Source: Methylococcaceae bacterium (lineage in GTDB: Bacteria > Pseudomonadota > Gammaproteobacteria > Methylococcales > Methylomonadaceae). Taken from it: 39,435 bases of DNA. Where the stretch lies: NCBI GenBank assembly GCA_012965425.1, contig DTSI01000033.1, forward strand, positions 1-39,435. The letters run 5' to 3'. The notes under the pieces were generated by a model, which saw only the letters and a list, made by a program, of their open reading frames with translations, searched no databases and had not been told where the DNA came from. A program made the translations under genes and the position numbers. This document shows positions 18,049 through 26,182 of this stretch, piece by piece (within the stretch, counting starts at the first letter, position 1; each line of letters starts with the position of its first letter).

Positions 18049-18789
18049 GTGATTAAGAAAATGTTAGGTGTAGTGCTCATTGTTGTTATGGGGTTGGCGC
18101 ATTTCAGTATTCAGGCTGAATCATCAGCCGCTCAGGTACAGGCTATACCTATATTATCGAAACAAGAAATTATTGCTTTTGGTGATGCCACTTATTTATT
18201 TGACCATCGGGAATATAACTCGTTAACCGTCTCAGGCGGTTTTAAAAACTTACCGTTGGGTTTTAATGCCTGGGGTTTTATTGATATTCTCAGTGATCAA
18301 AATAATGAAAGTAATCGTTTTGATTTTACGCGTTATTTCTTGGAATATCGTCTGCGACGAACTTTGGATCCTGAATGGGTTATGGGGGTTAAAGGTTTGG
18401 GACTCGAGGTGGAATATAACGATGCGAATGGTGCTAATAATAACTTATTAAGATTTGGTGTCAATTACAAGCATGATATTCCTTTGATCGCGGGTCAGAA
18501 AAGTTGGCTGCAATGGCGATATTTTCCAATACAAACGAATCAATATGCAAGGTCTCAAGCCAGTGTTGTATATCGACTAGGGTTAACGAAGCGACTGTAT
18601 ATCAGAGGTTTTGCAGACTTTAATATCGATGAAGATGGTAAGAATCGTTGGGTAGCAGAGCCGCAGTTGCATTATGAGATTATTGATAATGTTAATTTTG
18701 TATTAGAAGGACGAATTAATGAGTACGAAGGGGCTAATGCAAAGTTAACTGGCACAGGGGTTGCATTCGGTTTGCAAGTGCTTTTTTAA
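18049..18789 (+). CDS. Predicted outer-membrane beta-barrel protein, Tsx-like in pattern
   Basis: A 246-residue exported protein. A signal peptide (basic MIKK, hydrophobic core, cleavage after IQA, about residue 24) is followed by alternating aromatic/polar strands and a C-terminal Phe (GLQVLF), as in outer-membrane barrels. The segments FGDATYLFD and NAWGFIDI recall nucleoside-channel (Tsx-like) proteins, but I would not assign a substrate. The start is GTG, with AAGGGAG seven bases upstream, a strong site. It is the first gene after the sigma-54 promoter. The binding-protein gene begins 12 bases after its stop, so the two are co-transcribed; it may admit or bind the molecule being sensed. 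Confidence 0.7.
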   Translation: MIKKMLGVVLIVVMGLAHFSIQAESSAAQVQAIPILSKQEIIAFGDATYLFDHREYNSLTVSGGFKNLPLGFNAWGFIDILSDQNNESNRFDFTRYFLEYRLRRTLDPEWVMGVKGLGLEVEYNDANGANNNLLRFGVNYKHDIPLIAGQKSWLQWRYFPIQTNQYARSQASVVYRLGLTKRLYIRGFADFNIDEDGKNRWVAEPQLHYEIIDNVNFVLEGRINEYEGANAKLTGTGVAFGLQVLF

Positions 18790-18801
18790 TAGGACGGTTT
18801 A

Positions 18802-19590
18802 ATGGACTCTTTGCAAAAAAGAACAATGCTGATTTTGGGTATGACTTTTACCCTAATCGTTATCATGATTTATGGTAATAATAAAAATGAAGTGCGGTCA
18901 AAACCGAGTAATAGCGCGTTATCGTTGGATTTTCTAATCAGGAGTGATGTTGGGTCGAAACCTAAGAGTAGCTTAGAAGACGGAGGGGTTATCCTGACAC
19001 TAGGGCTAACGGAATCAGCTAAACAGTCATTATTTGTCGAACAGTTTGTACGCTCGGTTAAAGAAAAAAGTAAAGGGAAGATTGTGATTGAGCCCCATCT
19101 TATTTCTCAAGATGTCACAGAGCAACCACTAACAGAAGTGATCAACGGTGACGTTGATATCGTCTTGACGGATCTGACGGAAGTGGGGGCAATGATTCCT
19201 GAACTTGCTTTTCTACAAAGCCCAGGATTGTTTAATGATGTGGCTGAGATGAACAAAATTTGGACTTCTGAAATGGGAGACTATTTAAGGTCTAAAGCCC
19301 TTAAAAAAGAATTTACATTAGCCGCTTTCGAAATCTCTGGTTTTAGCCATTTCTTAACAGCTCAACCTATTGCTCATTTTGAAGAGGTTCAAAATAACAT
19401 GGTAGGGATTCCAGAGAAGGGTTTTGACGGGTTATTGTTGGAAAGATTGGACCTTAATACGCGAATGGTAGAGCCTGAACAAATTTTACCGGCGGTTGCG
19501 GACGGTGTTATACCAACTTATAGCGCAACAATGGAGCAGATGGCTTCAAGTAATGTAAAATTCGCCGCTAAAATTTCTAGCGCGGGATAA
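18802..19590 (+). CDS. TRAP-type (DctP) solute-binding protein, N-terminal part of a frameshifted gene
   Basis: 262 residues with an N-terminal membrane anchor or uncleaved signal (about 8-25). A DctP-type domain begins near residue 53 (VILTLGLTESAKQSLFVEQFVRSV) and includes the family-like EVINGDVDIVLTD and AFLQSPGLFNDV. The frame stops in the domain's last third, just before the strand that closes the fold. The missing part (LSGRFVVINPQRLSALPKRL) lies in the next frame at 19595. Omitting one G of the GGG at 19584-19586 joins the two frames and reads S-A-D-N-L-M-L-S-G-R-F. AGGA lies seven bases upstream of the ATG. Either a real inactivating frameshift or a one-base assembly error; I favour one original gene. 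Confidence 0.8.
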   Translation: MDSLQKRTMLILGMTFTLIVIMIYGNNKNEVRSKPSNSALSLDFLIRSDVGSKPKSSLEDGGVILTLGLTESAKQSLFVEQFVRSVKEKSKGKIVIEPHLISQDVTEQPLTEVINGDVDIVLTDLTEVGAMIPELAFLQSPGLFNDVAEMNKIWTSEMGDYLRSKALKKEFTLAAFEISGFSHFLTAQPIAHFEEVQNNMVGIPEKGFDGLLLERLDLNTRMVEPEQILPAVADGVIPTYSATMEQMASSNVKFAAKISSAG

Positions 19591-19594
19591 TTTA

Positions 19595-20980
19595 ATGTTA
19601 TCCGGCCGGTTTGTCGTAATTAACCCACAACGGTTGAGTGCCTTACCTAAACGATTACAACCGGTATTAAAAAACTCAGCAGAAAATATTTTCACCCAGA
19701 ACAGTTCACCCGCATCGCCAGTGAAGGCAATTTCATTGTTAGTAGCGGTAGGCGTTAAGCTGTACGATCTTCCTGAAAAGGCTTTACGTGTATTCAAGCA
19801 ATGGGCTCAGCGAGGCATAGAATTCAAGCGAGAGTTGTGGGGTAATTATCTTATAGAAATGACTCGTCAACTATTACATAGACATCAACCTGTGAGTGAT
19901 AATCAACTTTTGATGGGTTTAGATGCTGATTTGACTTCGAGTGCTTCACAATCAGGTGTTGCTATTAAGCGGGGTATTGAATTGGCGCTTGATGAAATTA
20001 ATCAAGCGGGCGGGGTGTTAGGAAAAGAATTAGTTTTAAAGAGTTTGAGTCATACCGGTTTTAGTGACCAAGGTATTAGAAATATTGGAGCGTTTGCTAA
20101 AGAAATAAATTTGCTGGCAGTCGTTGGTGGCTTACACAGTCCTGTTGCCTTAGCTGAGCAAGAAATTATTCATCAAGAGAAAATAATTTATCTTGACCCG
20201 TGGGCTACTGCAACGGCGATTATTGAAAATGGTTATAACCCAAATTATACCTTTAGACTCTCGGTAAGAGATGAGTATGCGGCACCTTTTTTAGTTTCAA
20301 AGGCGCTTGAACGTGGCTATAAGAGTATAGCTTATCTTTACGAAGACACCGGATGGGGCCGGGGTAACCTGAAAGGGATTACAAAGGCATTAAAGCAACA
20401 AACGAATGATGAGATTGCATTAGTGGCTGCACATTCTTTTGTGTGGGGGGACGATGATTTCAATCGTGTATTGGCCATTATTGAAGCGAAAGGTGCTGAG
20501 GTTATTATTTTGGTTGCTAATGCACCGGAAGGGACTACTCTTTTTAAAAATATGGCTTTAATGAATAGGACAATTCCGGTGATTTCCCATTGGAGAATCA
20601 CCGGAGGAAAACTGGATGGTGCAACTGGGGCGGCCGTGGAAAAACTGGATATAAGTGTCCTGCAGACCTTTAGTATGATGCAGTCGAATACGGAACAGGT
20701 AAAGGCCTTAAAAAAACGTTATTTTGAACGCTATCCGACCGCAGGGGAACAGAAAATAATAGCTGAATCAGATACGGCGCATGCTTATGATCTGATCTAT
20801 CTTTTGGTCAAGGCGGTTGAGCAGGCGCAATCGATTGACCGGGTAAAAGTCAGGGATAGTTTGGAGCATATTGAAAATTATTCCGGTTTGATTAAAGCGT
20901 ATCGCCCTCCCTTTACAACTTCGGATCATGACGCTTTAGGTTTTGAAGATTTGAGTTTAGCCCCTTTTACAGGAAAATAA
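19595..20980 (+). CDS. C-terminal part of DctP domain fused to LivJ-like (Peripla_BP_6) binding domain
   Basis: 461 residues without a signal peptide. Residues 1-95 complete a DctP domain (LSGRFVVINPQRLSALPKRLQ, GVKLYDLPEKALRVFKQWA). From about 105 onward the protein is a type-I periplasmic binding domain of branched-chain amino acid/amide ABC receptors: SGVAIKRGIELALDEINQAGG, LLAVVGGLHSPVALAEQEI, FRLSVRDEYAAPFLV, SIAYLYEDTGWGRGNLKGI. With the upstream frame it would form one exported protein of about 720 residues with two unrelated solute-binding domains. GCGGGA upstream of this ATG could allow some separate initiation, but the product would lack export. The kinase gene follows three bases after its stop. 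Confidence 0.85.
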   Translation: MLSGRFVVINPQRLSALPKRLQPVLKNSAENIFTQNSSPASPVKAISLLVAVGVKLYDLPEKALRVFKQWAQRGIEFKRELWGNYLIEMTRQLLHRHQPVSDNQLLMGLDADLTSSASQSGVAIKRGIELALDEINQAGGVLGKELVLKSLSHTGFSDQGIRNIGAFAKEINLLAVVGGLHSPVALAEQEIIHQEKIIYLDPWATATAIIENGYNPNYTFRLSVRDEYAAPFLVSKALERGYKSIAYLYEDTGWGRGNLKGITKALKQQTNDEIALVAAHSFVWGDDDFNRVLAIIEAKGAEVIILVANAPEGTTLFKNMALMNRTIPVISHWRITGGKLDGATGAAVEKLDISVLQTFSMMQSNTEQVKALKKRYFERYPTAGEQKIIAESDTAHAYDLIYLLVKAVEQAQSIDRVKVRDSLEHIENYSGLIKAYRPPFTTSDHDALGFEDLSLAPFTGK

Positions 20981-20982
20981 CG

Positions 20983-23628
20983 GTGGGGGGAATCGTTTCT
21001 AATCACCGTTTATCGAAATATTGTGAAACCTCTATAACACAACGTTTGACTTCTCAAATGTTACAAATTGTAGGGGTCATGATGTTTTTTGTTTTTATTA
21101 TTTTTGCCTTATCTTTTTTCACCCATATTTACACTCAATTAGAACAGCAAGCCGAAGGTGAACTTCGTAACGATTTAGAAGTTATGGAGTTTATGTTGGA
21201 TGAAATGATGGCGAGGAATGGTGCGTTAAGTCGACGAGATACTGTGATTAAGGGGCTAATTGATCCACAAAGGTGGAAGATTTATTTACTGGGATTTCTT
21301 AAAGAGCAGCAAGAATTATTTGATTTTGACGGATTAGCTGTTGTTAATAATAAAGGTAATCTTATAGTTGAAGGAGTTGAAAATAATAACGTATTGCCCT
21401 GTCTAAATTTTAATAGTGGCCATGAAAATTTGTTTTATTATCGACCCGAGGAAAGAATGATTTGCTTTTTTACGCCTATTGTTATCTATGGGTCTGTACA
21501 GGGTGGTGTTTTAGGAATGATTAACGTTTCTAAATTAATGAGGTTTGCTAAAAAGAAGAATGTAGGATTGATTCAATTATTTTTAGGCGATCGGTTAGCA
21601 CTTCAGTTGCAACATCATCAAGGTAGAATTAGGATTGGAAAAACAATAGCTAAAGAAAAGAATAAAAGAAATATCGAGGATCAATATTTTCTTTTTGAAA
21701 GTAAAGGGACGGATGGTTTAATTTATGTACAGGGCTTGAAGATTAGAATAGTCAATGGACTTAGGCATGACGTTTTTTATCTTCCTATTATTGATGGGTT
21801 AATAGAGTTATTACTCTTAACCTTAGTGGTAATGACTATTACCTTTTTATTATCAAGACACGCTGTTAAGAAGATTACCAAGCCGATATTACTGTTGTGC
21901 GAAAAAGTATCATCTCCTGATGAATCAGTATTATGTAGTCCGACTGGAACTCACGATGAATTAGAACAGTTAGCTCATGTTTTTGATAAAAGGACTCAAG
22001 AACTGATTGACGCTAAATCGGCGGCTATAGAGTCTGATCACGCTAAATCAGTTTTTTTAGCACATATGAGCCATGAAATTAGAACGCCGATGAATGCTAT
22101 TATTGGGTTGGCAGGAATGTTAAAAAAATCATCGTTAGATGATAGGCAAGAACACTATACCAAAAATATCCGCTCAGCCGCAGGTCGGTTATTAATGTTA
22201 ATCAATGATATTTTAGATTTATCTAAAATTGAATCAGGAAAACTAACACTTGAAATGACTCGGTTTAATTTACATGAGTGGGCTGAAGACTTGAGAATCA
22301 TTTTCTCAAATCACAGTAAAAAGGACGTTGAACTGGTTTTTGCATTTGATCCAAAGATTCCTGTGTATATTGTCGGTGATTCGTTACGTTTGAGTCAGGT
22401 TTGTATTAATTTATTAAGTAATGCCATTAAATTTACAGATGAAGGTGGTATTGAATTAAAGTTAGAAACACGAAGAGCCCCCAATAAGAAGATTTTATTT
22501 AGTTGTTCTGTGACAGACACAGGTCTGGGTATGAGTCTTGCAAAGACCCAAGAGATTTTTAAACCATTCGTTCAGGCAGAAACGAATACGACCCGTAAAT
22601 TTGGGGGAACTGGATTAGGATTGTCTATTAGCAAGCAGTTGGTTGAGTTAATGGACGGAAACATAACTTGTCACAGTAAAATAAATGAAGGGAGTCGATT
22701 TGATTTCACTGTGGTTATGGAGAGTGCTGATTCTCCCGAGGCTAATGTTTGTTTCGATGCGTGTAAAGGGCACAAGGTTTTGCTCGTAGCGGATCAAGAA
22801 GGCCTCTGTCAGCAGGCGATTATGTCGACCTTAACAGCATTGTCTCTGCCGGTTCATCAGTTGAGTGGAGGTGGCAAGGCTTTGGAGGAAATTCATCAGG
22901 CTCATGATGTTGAGCTCATTATTTATGATTGTAATACGCAAGAACATTGCGCGGAGGGCTTTTGTCGCTGCGTATATTGTTGTTCTAAGATTATCGTGAA
23001 CAATACCAAGCCAATGCTGGTTGTGGTTGATGATCAAGATAAAGAAAAGATCATACCGGGTAAAGAGGCCGATTTATATTGTTTTATAGAGAAACCGTTG
23101 AGTACTTTCAGTCTTGCTCAAGGCATTAATAATTTCTTTAAAGAACCAAATCCGTCAGAGGCATTGTTAAAGGGTGATGACATAAAGACAAAAGCGGCTG
23201 AAAATTTATCAGGATTGAATATTTTGTTAGTTGAAGATAATGATATCAACCAGGAAATAGTTATTTATTTCTTAGAAGAATATGGGGCACAGGTAACTCT
23301 CGCAGAAAATGGCTTAGAAGCGATTGAGGCAACCCGGAAGCAACAATTTGATTGTGTTTTGATGGACTTACAGATGCCGGTTATGAATGGTATTACGGCA
23401 ACACAAGTTATTCGAAAAAACGCTAAATATAATAAAATACCGATCATAGCCTGTACGGCTGATGCGATGCCTGAAGAGTTAAAGGGGATTAAATCATCCG
23501 GAATGAATGCGCGGGTGTTAAAGCCGATTGATTCTGCGTTATTGTTGAAGACTATTACGTCTTTGGTTCATGATGAATCCGCTATGGATATGGCGGGCGA
23601 AGGTCCTAGGGAAGATTTTATCTCTTAA
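20983..23628 (+). CDS. Hybrid sensor histidine kinase with extracytoplasmic sensor and two receiver domains
   Basis: 881-residue inner-membrane kinase. TM1 (about 27-50) and TM2 (about 268-292) flank a 215-residue periplasmic domain with Cache-like character (FDGLAVVNNKGNLIVEG). A HAMP-like linker is followed by HisKA with the phospho-acceptor His364 in HMSHEIRTP, then an HATPase with N box LLSNAIKF, DTGLGMS and GGTGLGLSI. A first receiver (about 595-715) is degenerate: its acidic pocket reads LLVADQEG. The second (about 744-865) is intact: LLVEDNDIN, Asp795 in VLMDLQMPVMNG, and VLKPID. Start GTG with AGGA eight bases upstream. Last gene of the sigma-54 cluster; it probably takes its input from the upstream binding protein. 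No DNA-binding partner regulator is adjacent. Confidence 0.93.
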   Translation: MGGIVSNHRLSKYCETSITQRLTSQMLQIVGVMMFFVFIIFALSFFTHIYTQLEQQAEGELRNDLEVMEFMLDEMMARNGALSRRDTVIKGLIDPQRWKIYLLGFLKEQQELFDFDGLAVVNNKGNLIVEGVENNNVLPCLNFNSGHENLFYYRPEERMICFFTPIVIYGSVQGGVLGMINVSKLMRFAKKKNVGLIQLFLGDRLALQLQHHQGRIRIGKTIAKEKNKRNIEDQYFLFESKGTDGLIYVQGLKIRIVNGLRHDVFYLPIIDGLIELLLLTLVVMTITFLLSRHAVKKITKPILLLCEKVSSPDESVLCSPTGTHDELEQLAHVFDKRTQELIDAKSAAIESDHAKSVFLAHMSHEIRTPMNAIIGLAGMLKKSSLDDRQEHYTKNIRSAAGRLLMLINDILDLSKIESGKLTLEMTRFNLHEWAEDLRIIFSNHSKKDVELVFAFDPKIPVYIVGDSLRLSQVCINLLSNAIKFTDEGGIELKLETRRAPNKKILFSCSVTDTGLGMSLAKTQEIFKPFVQAETNTTRKFGGTGLGLSISKQLVELMDGNITCHSKINEGSRFDFTVVMESADSPEANVCFDACKGHKVLLVADQEGLCQQAIMSTLTALSLPVHQLSGGGKALEEIHQAHDVELIIYDCNTQEHCAEGFCRCVYCCSKIIVNNTKPMLVVVDDQDKEKIIPGKEADLYCFIEKPLSTFSLAQGINNFFKEPNPSEALLKGDDIKTKAAENLSGLNILLVEDNDINQEIVIYFLEEYGAQVTLAENGLEAIEATRKQQFDCVLMDLQMPVMNGITATQVIRKNAKYNKIPIIACTADAMPEELKGIKSSGMNARVLKPIDSALLLKTITSLVHDESAMDMAGEGPREDFIS

Positions 23629-23757
23629 GCCGATCAACCATTTCTATAGCGTGTAACATCTTGAATGTGGATAGCGTTTGTTTCTCGAGTTAATTCAAGT
23701 AAACTAAAAATTGTTAATTGATTTACAACTATTGTTCAACTTTTAAATCCCAGAGTT

Positions 23758-25518
23758 ATGCCGCGACTTTTTGCTAACCTTTTCTTTCTTTCTTTTTTAG
23801 TCTCAGGGTGTACTTTTATTGGGGACAGGTCAATTCTTTCTGAGTCTGAGGGGCGTTATGTAGGTGTATTGGTAGATGGCGTCCGACAAGGGCAGGGGCG
23901 TTATACTTTTCCAGAGGGTCAGTTTTATCAGGGTGAATTTGACCAAGGTAATTTTCATGGGAAAGGCAGTTTTCAATATGTGAATGGTGACCATTATGAC
24001 GGTGAATGGATTAATAACCAGCGTCAAGGAAATGGGGTTTATCATTTTAGTTCAGGAAGTCAATACAGTGGTGAATGGCGCAAGGATAAGCAAGAAGGCC
24101 AAGGAACTCTAAGTGAGAAGAATGGCGATCAGTATCATGGGAATTGGTTAAAAGGGATGCCGCACGGGGAAGGCATAAAACGTTATGCCGATGGGCGACA
24201 TTATCAAGGGGAGTTTATTCAAGGAAATTTCTCAGGTTCCGGTATTTTTACAACCCCCAGTGGAAGGCGTTATGACGGACAGTGGATAGAAGGAAAGCGT
24301 TCTGGGCAAGGTGAGTTTATATTTATTAATGGTGATCGGTACCAAGGGTTTTGGGGAAATAATCAATTAAATGGACTGGGACGTTATCAATTTTCAGACG
24401 GTTCCTCTTATCAAGGAAAGTTTTTTCACGGTCGTATTCAAGGTGCTGGAAAGTTCGTTGTCCCTGACCGTTTTGAATATGTGGGTGAGTTTCAAAACAG
24501 TCAGTTTCAGGGGTTTGGACGTTTAGTGTTTAACGACGAGACAAAATATTCAGGGCATTTTATAGCCGGGAAATTTAATGGATACGGCATTTTTTCGTTT
24601 AAAGATGGCGGTCAATACAATGGAGAATGGAAAAATGGAGTACCTGAAGGGTATGGGCGCTATAGTGCATCAAATAACGCTGACTTTTCCGGGCGCTGGG
24701 AAAATGGCGTTCTGTTAGGTGAAACAGATGCTATTAGCTTAACGGTACCCGGTGATATTCGGGGTATTACAAATCTGGCGGCTACTAATTTAGAGGGGTG
24801 GGTGTTAGCGGCAACGGGGGAAGGGGTATTTGTTTCGCCGGTAGGACATATATTAACTACCCAGAATGTCGCGAAAGGATGTGAGCAAATAACATTTAAT
24901 AAACAAGGTGCTGAATTTGTTGCAAGTGTTCGTGCTGAGAATTTAACCGTGAATTTAGCCTTACTAAACGCAATGATCAGCCCGGAGATATTCTTAGCGT
25001 TAAGTCATAAGGATATTTTTATTATGAAAGAATTATGGGTGCTAAGAGCCTTAGCTAAGATGCCACGAGAGGCGAAAAAAAGTCTTGAATCAGTGGTTGT
25101 GTCAGCAGTGAGTGGAGTAAAAAATAAAGTCACAGAATTACAAATAGAAGGTGACTTTGAAACTATTTTGGGTGGAAGTGCAGTGGTTGATAACAACGGT
25201 AGGTTAACAGCCTTACTCGAGGATAAGCGTGCCCTTCAAATGGGCCATGATTTTTGGCGTCCAGTCCCTAAAAATACCCAGTTCGCAATTAAGGCCCAGG
25301 CTATTGAGAAATTCTTAAATAATGAAGGGCTTTTATACCCGTTAGAAGAAGATGAAGTCCAGTCTGACTCGGATTTAGAAAGGATTTTAACCAAGGCGAC
25401 AGTTAATTTATCCTGTTGGATGACCGCATCTAAAGTTGAAGCGTTCAAAGACACTAAAATATTATTTGAGGACGTTATAAGACCCAAGTTTTCTAAACCG
25501 TTAGAGTCTCAATTTTAG
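23758..25518 (+). CDS. MORN-repeat lipoprotein with a degenerate trypsin-like domain
   Basis: 586 residues. A lipoprotein signal ends in the lipobox VSGC, with acylated Cys18. About 13 MORN repeats of 23 residues follow (roughly 33-322; core Y-x-GEW-x-x-G-x-x-x-GxG). The C-terminal region (about 350-510) resembles an S1C-like trypsin fold: GEGVFVSPVGHILTTQNV, NLALLNA, GGSAVVDNNGRLTAL. The catalytic triad positions read Asn370 for His, Asn399 for Asp and Leu near 471 for Ser, so it should not be proteolytic. MORN repeats bind membranes or proteins and act as scaffolds. Function unknown. It is separated from the kinase gene by 129 bases and may or may not belong with it. Confidence 0.85.
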   Translation: MPRLFANLFFLSFLVSGCTFIGDRSILSESEGRYVGVLVDGVRQGQGRYTFPEGQFYQGEFDQGNFHGKGSFQYVNGDHYDGEWINNQRQGNGVYHFSSGSQYSGEWRKDKQEGQGTLSEKNGDQYHGNWLKGMPHGEGIKRYADGRHYQGEFIQGNFSGSGIFTTPSGRRYDGQWIEGKRSGQGEFIFINGDRYQGFWGNNQLNGLGRYQFSDGSSYQGKFFHGRIQGAGKFVVPDRFEYVGEFQNSQFQGFGRLVFNDETKYSGHFIAGKFNGYGIFSFKDGGQYNGEWKNGVPEGYGRYSASNNADFSGRWENGVLLGETDAISLTVPGDIRGITNLAATNLEGWVLAATGEGVFVSPVGHILTTQNVAKGCEQITFNKQGAEFVASVRAENLTVNLALLNAMISPEIFLALSHKDIFIMKELWVLRALAKMPREAKKSLESVVVSAVSGVKNKVTELQIEGDFETILGGSAVVDNNGRLTALLEDKRALQMGHDFWRPVPKNTQFAIKAQAIEKFLNNEGLLYPLEEDEVQSDSDLERILTKATVNLSCWMTASKVEAFKDTKILFEDVIRPKFSKPLESQF

Positions 25519-25534
25519 TCGGTTCGAGAGTCAT

Positions 25535-26182
25535 ATGAGCGCAACGGAATATTTTAATAGTGAGTGTCGTCAATGTCCTCGGTTAGCGGCGTTTTTAGAT
25601 TCTGTTAAACAAAAACATCCCGATTATTATGCCCGTCCTGTCCCCGCTTTTGGTGTTTCAAAACCGGAGTTATTAATTGTGGGGTTAGCTCCCGGAATGC
25701 ATGGTGCTAATGCCTCCGGCCGGCCATTTACGGGAGATTATGCCGGTATTTTACTTTATGAAGCGTTGTTTACCTTTGGTTATAGTAATTATTCAGAAAG
25801 TAAAAGCGCCGATGATGGACTGATATTATCTCGGTGTAGAATTACCAATGCAGTAAAATGTCTGCCACCAGATAACAAGCCGACGGGTGTTGAAATTCGA
25901 CAATGCAATCACTATTTGGCCGCCGAAATTAATGCGCTTTCAGAACAGGTTGTTATTTTGGCTTTGGGGAGTATTGCACATCAAGCGGTATTGCGAGCAC
26001 TCGGGCTTAAATTGTCAGCGTTTAAATTTGCACATAATAAAACCCATATCCTTGCGCCGGGGCGAGTTTTAATTGATTCTTATCATTGCAGTCGTTATAA
26101 CGTTAACACCAAGCGGTTAACTGTCGAGATGTTTCATCAAGTCTTTAAAAGCATAAAAAAATTACAAAATGACCGAAAGTAA
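25535..26182 (+). CDS. Family 5 uracil-DNA glycosylase (UDGb type)
   Basis: 215-residue base-excision repair enzyme that removes uracil, and in this family other deaminated bases, from DNA. The active-site motif GLAPGMHGANASGRPFTGD is the family-5 form, distinct from the family-4 GEAPG form. The second motif is HCSRYNVNTKRLT near the C-terminus. Four Cys that could hold the 4Fe-4S cluster are present: Cys11 and Cys14 (CRQC), one in NAVKCLPP and one in IRQCNHYL. It begins 16 bases after the MORN gene and its end overlaps the uvrC start by 14 bases, linking two DNA-repair genes by translation. Confidence 0.9.
   Translation: MSATEYFNSECRQCPRLAAFLDSVKQKHPDYYARPVPAFGVSKPELLIVGLAPGMHGANASGRPFTGDYAGILLYEALFTFGYSNYSESKSADDGLILSRCRITNAVKCLPPDNKPTGVEIRQCNHYLAAEINALSEQVVILALGSIAHQAVLRALGLKLSAFKFAHNKTHILAPGRVLIDSYHCSRYNVNTKRLTVEMFHQVFKSIKKLQNDRK

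Noticed and set aside
19575-19600. Programmed ribosomal frameshifting joining the two halves of the binding protein.
   Set aside because: No slippery heptamer, stimulatory structure or internal Shine-Dalgarno with clear spacing is visible. Mutation or sequencing error is simpler.
19702-19752. A possible pair of compensating frameshifts inside the DctP segment; the alternative frame reads QFTRIASEGNFIVSSG.
   Set aside because: Both frames are open here and both give a plausible helix leading into GVKLYDLP. Two extra errors would be needed, so the uninterrupted frame was kept. Alignment with intact homologues would decide.
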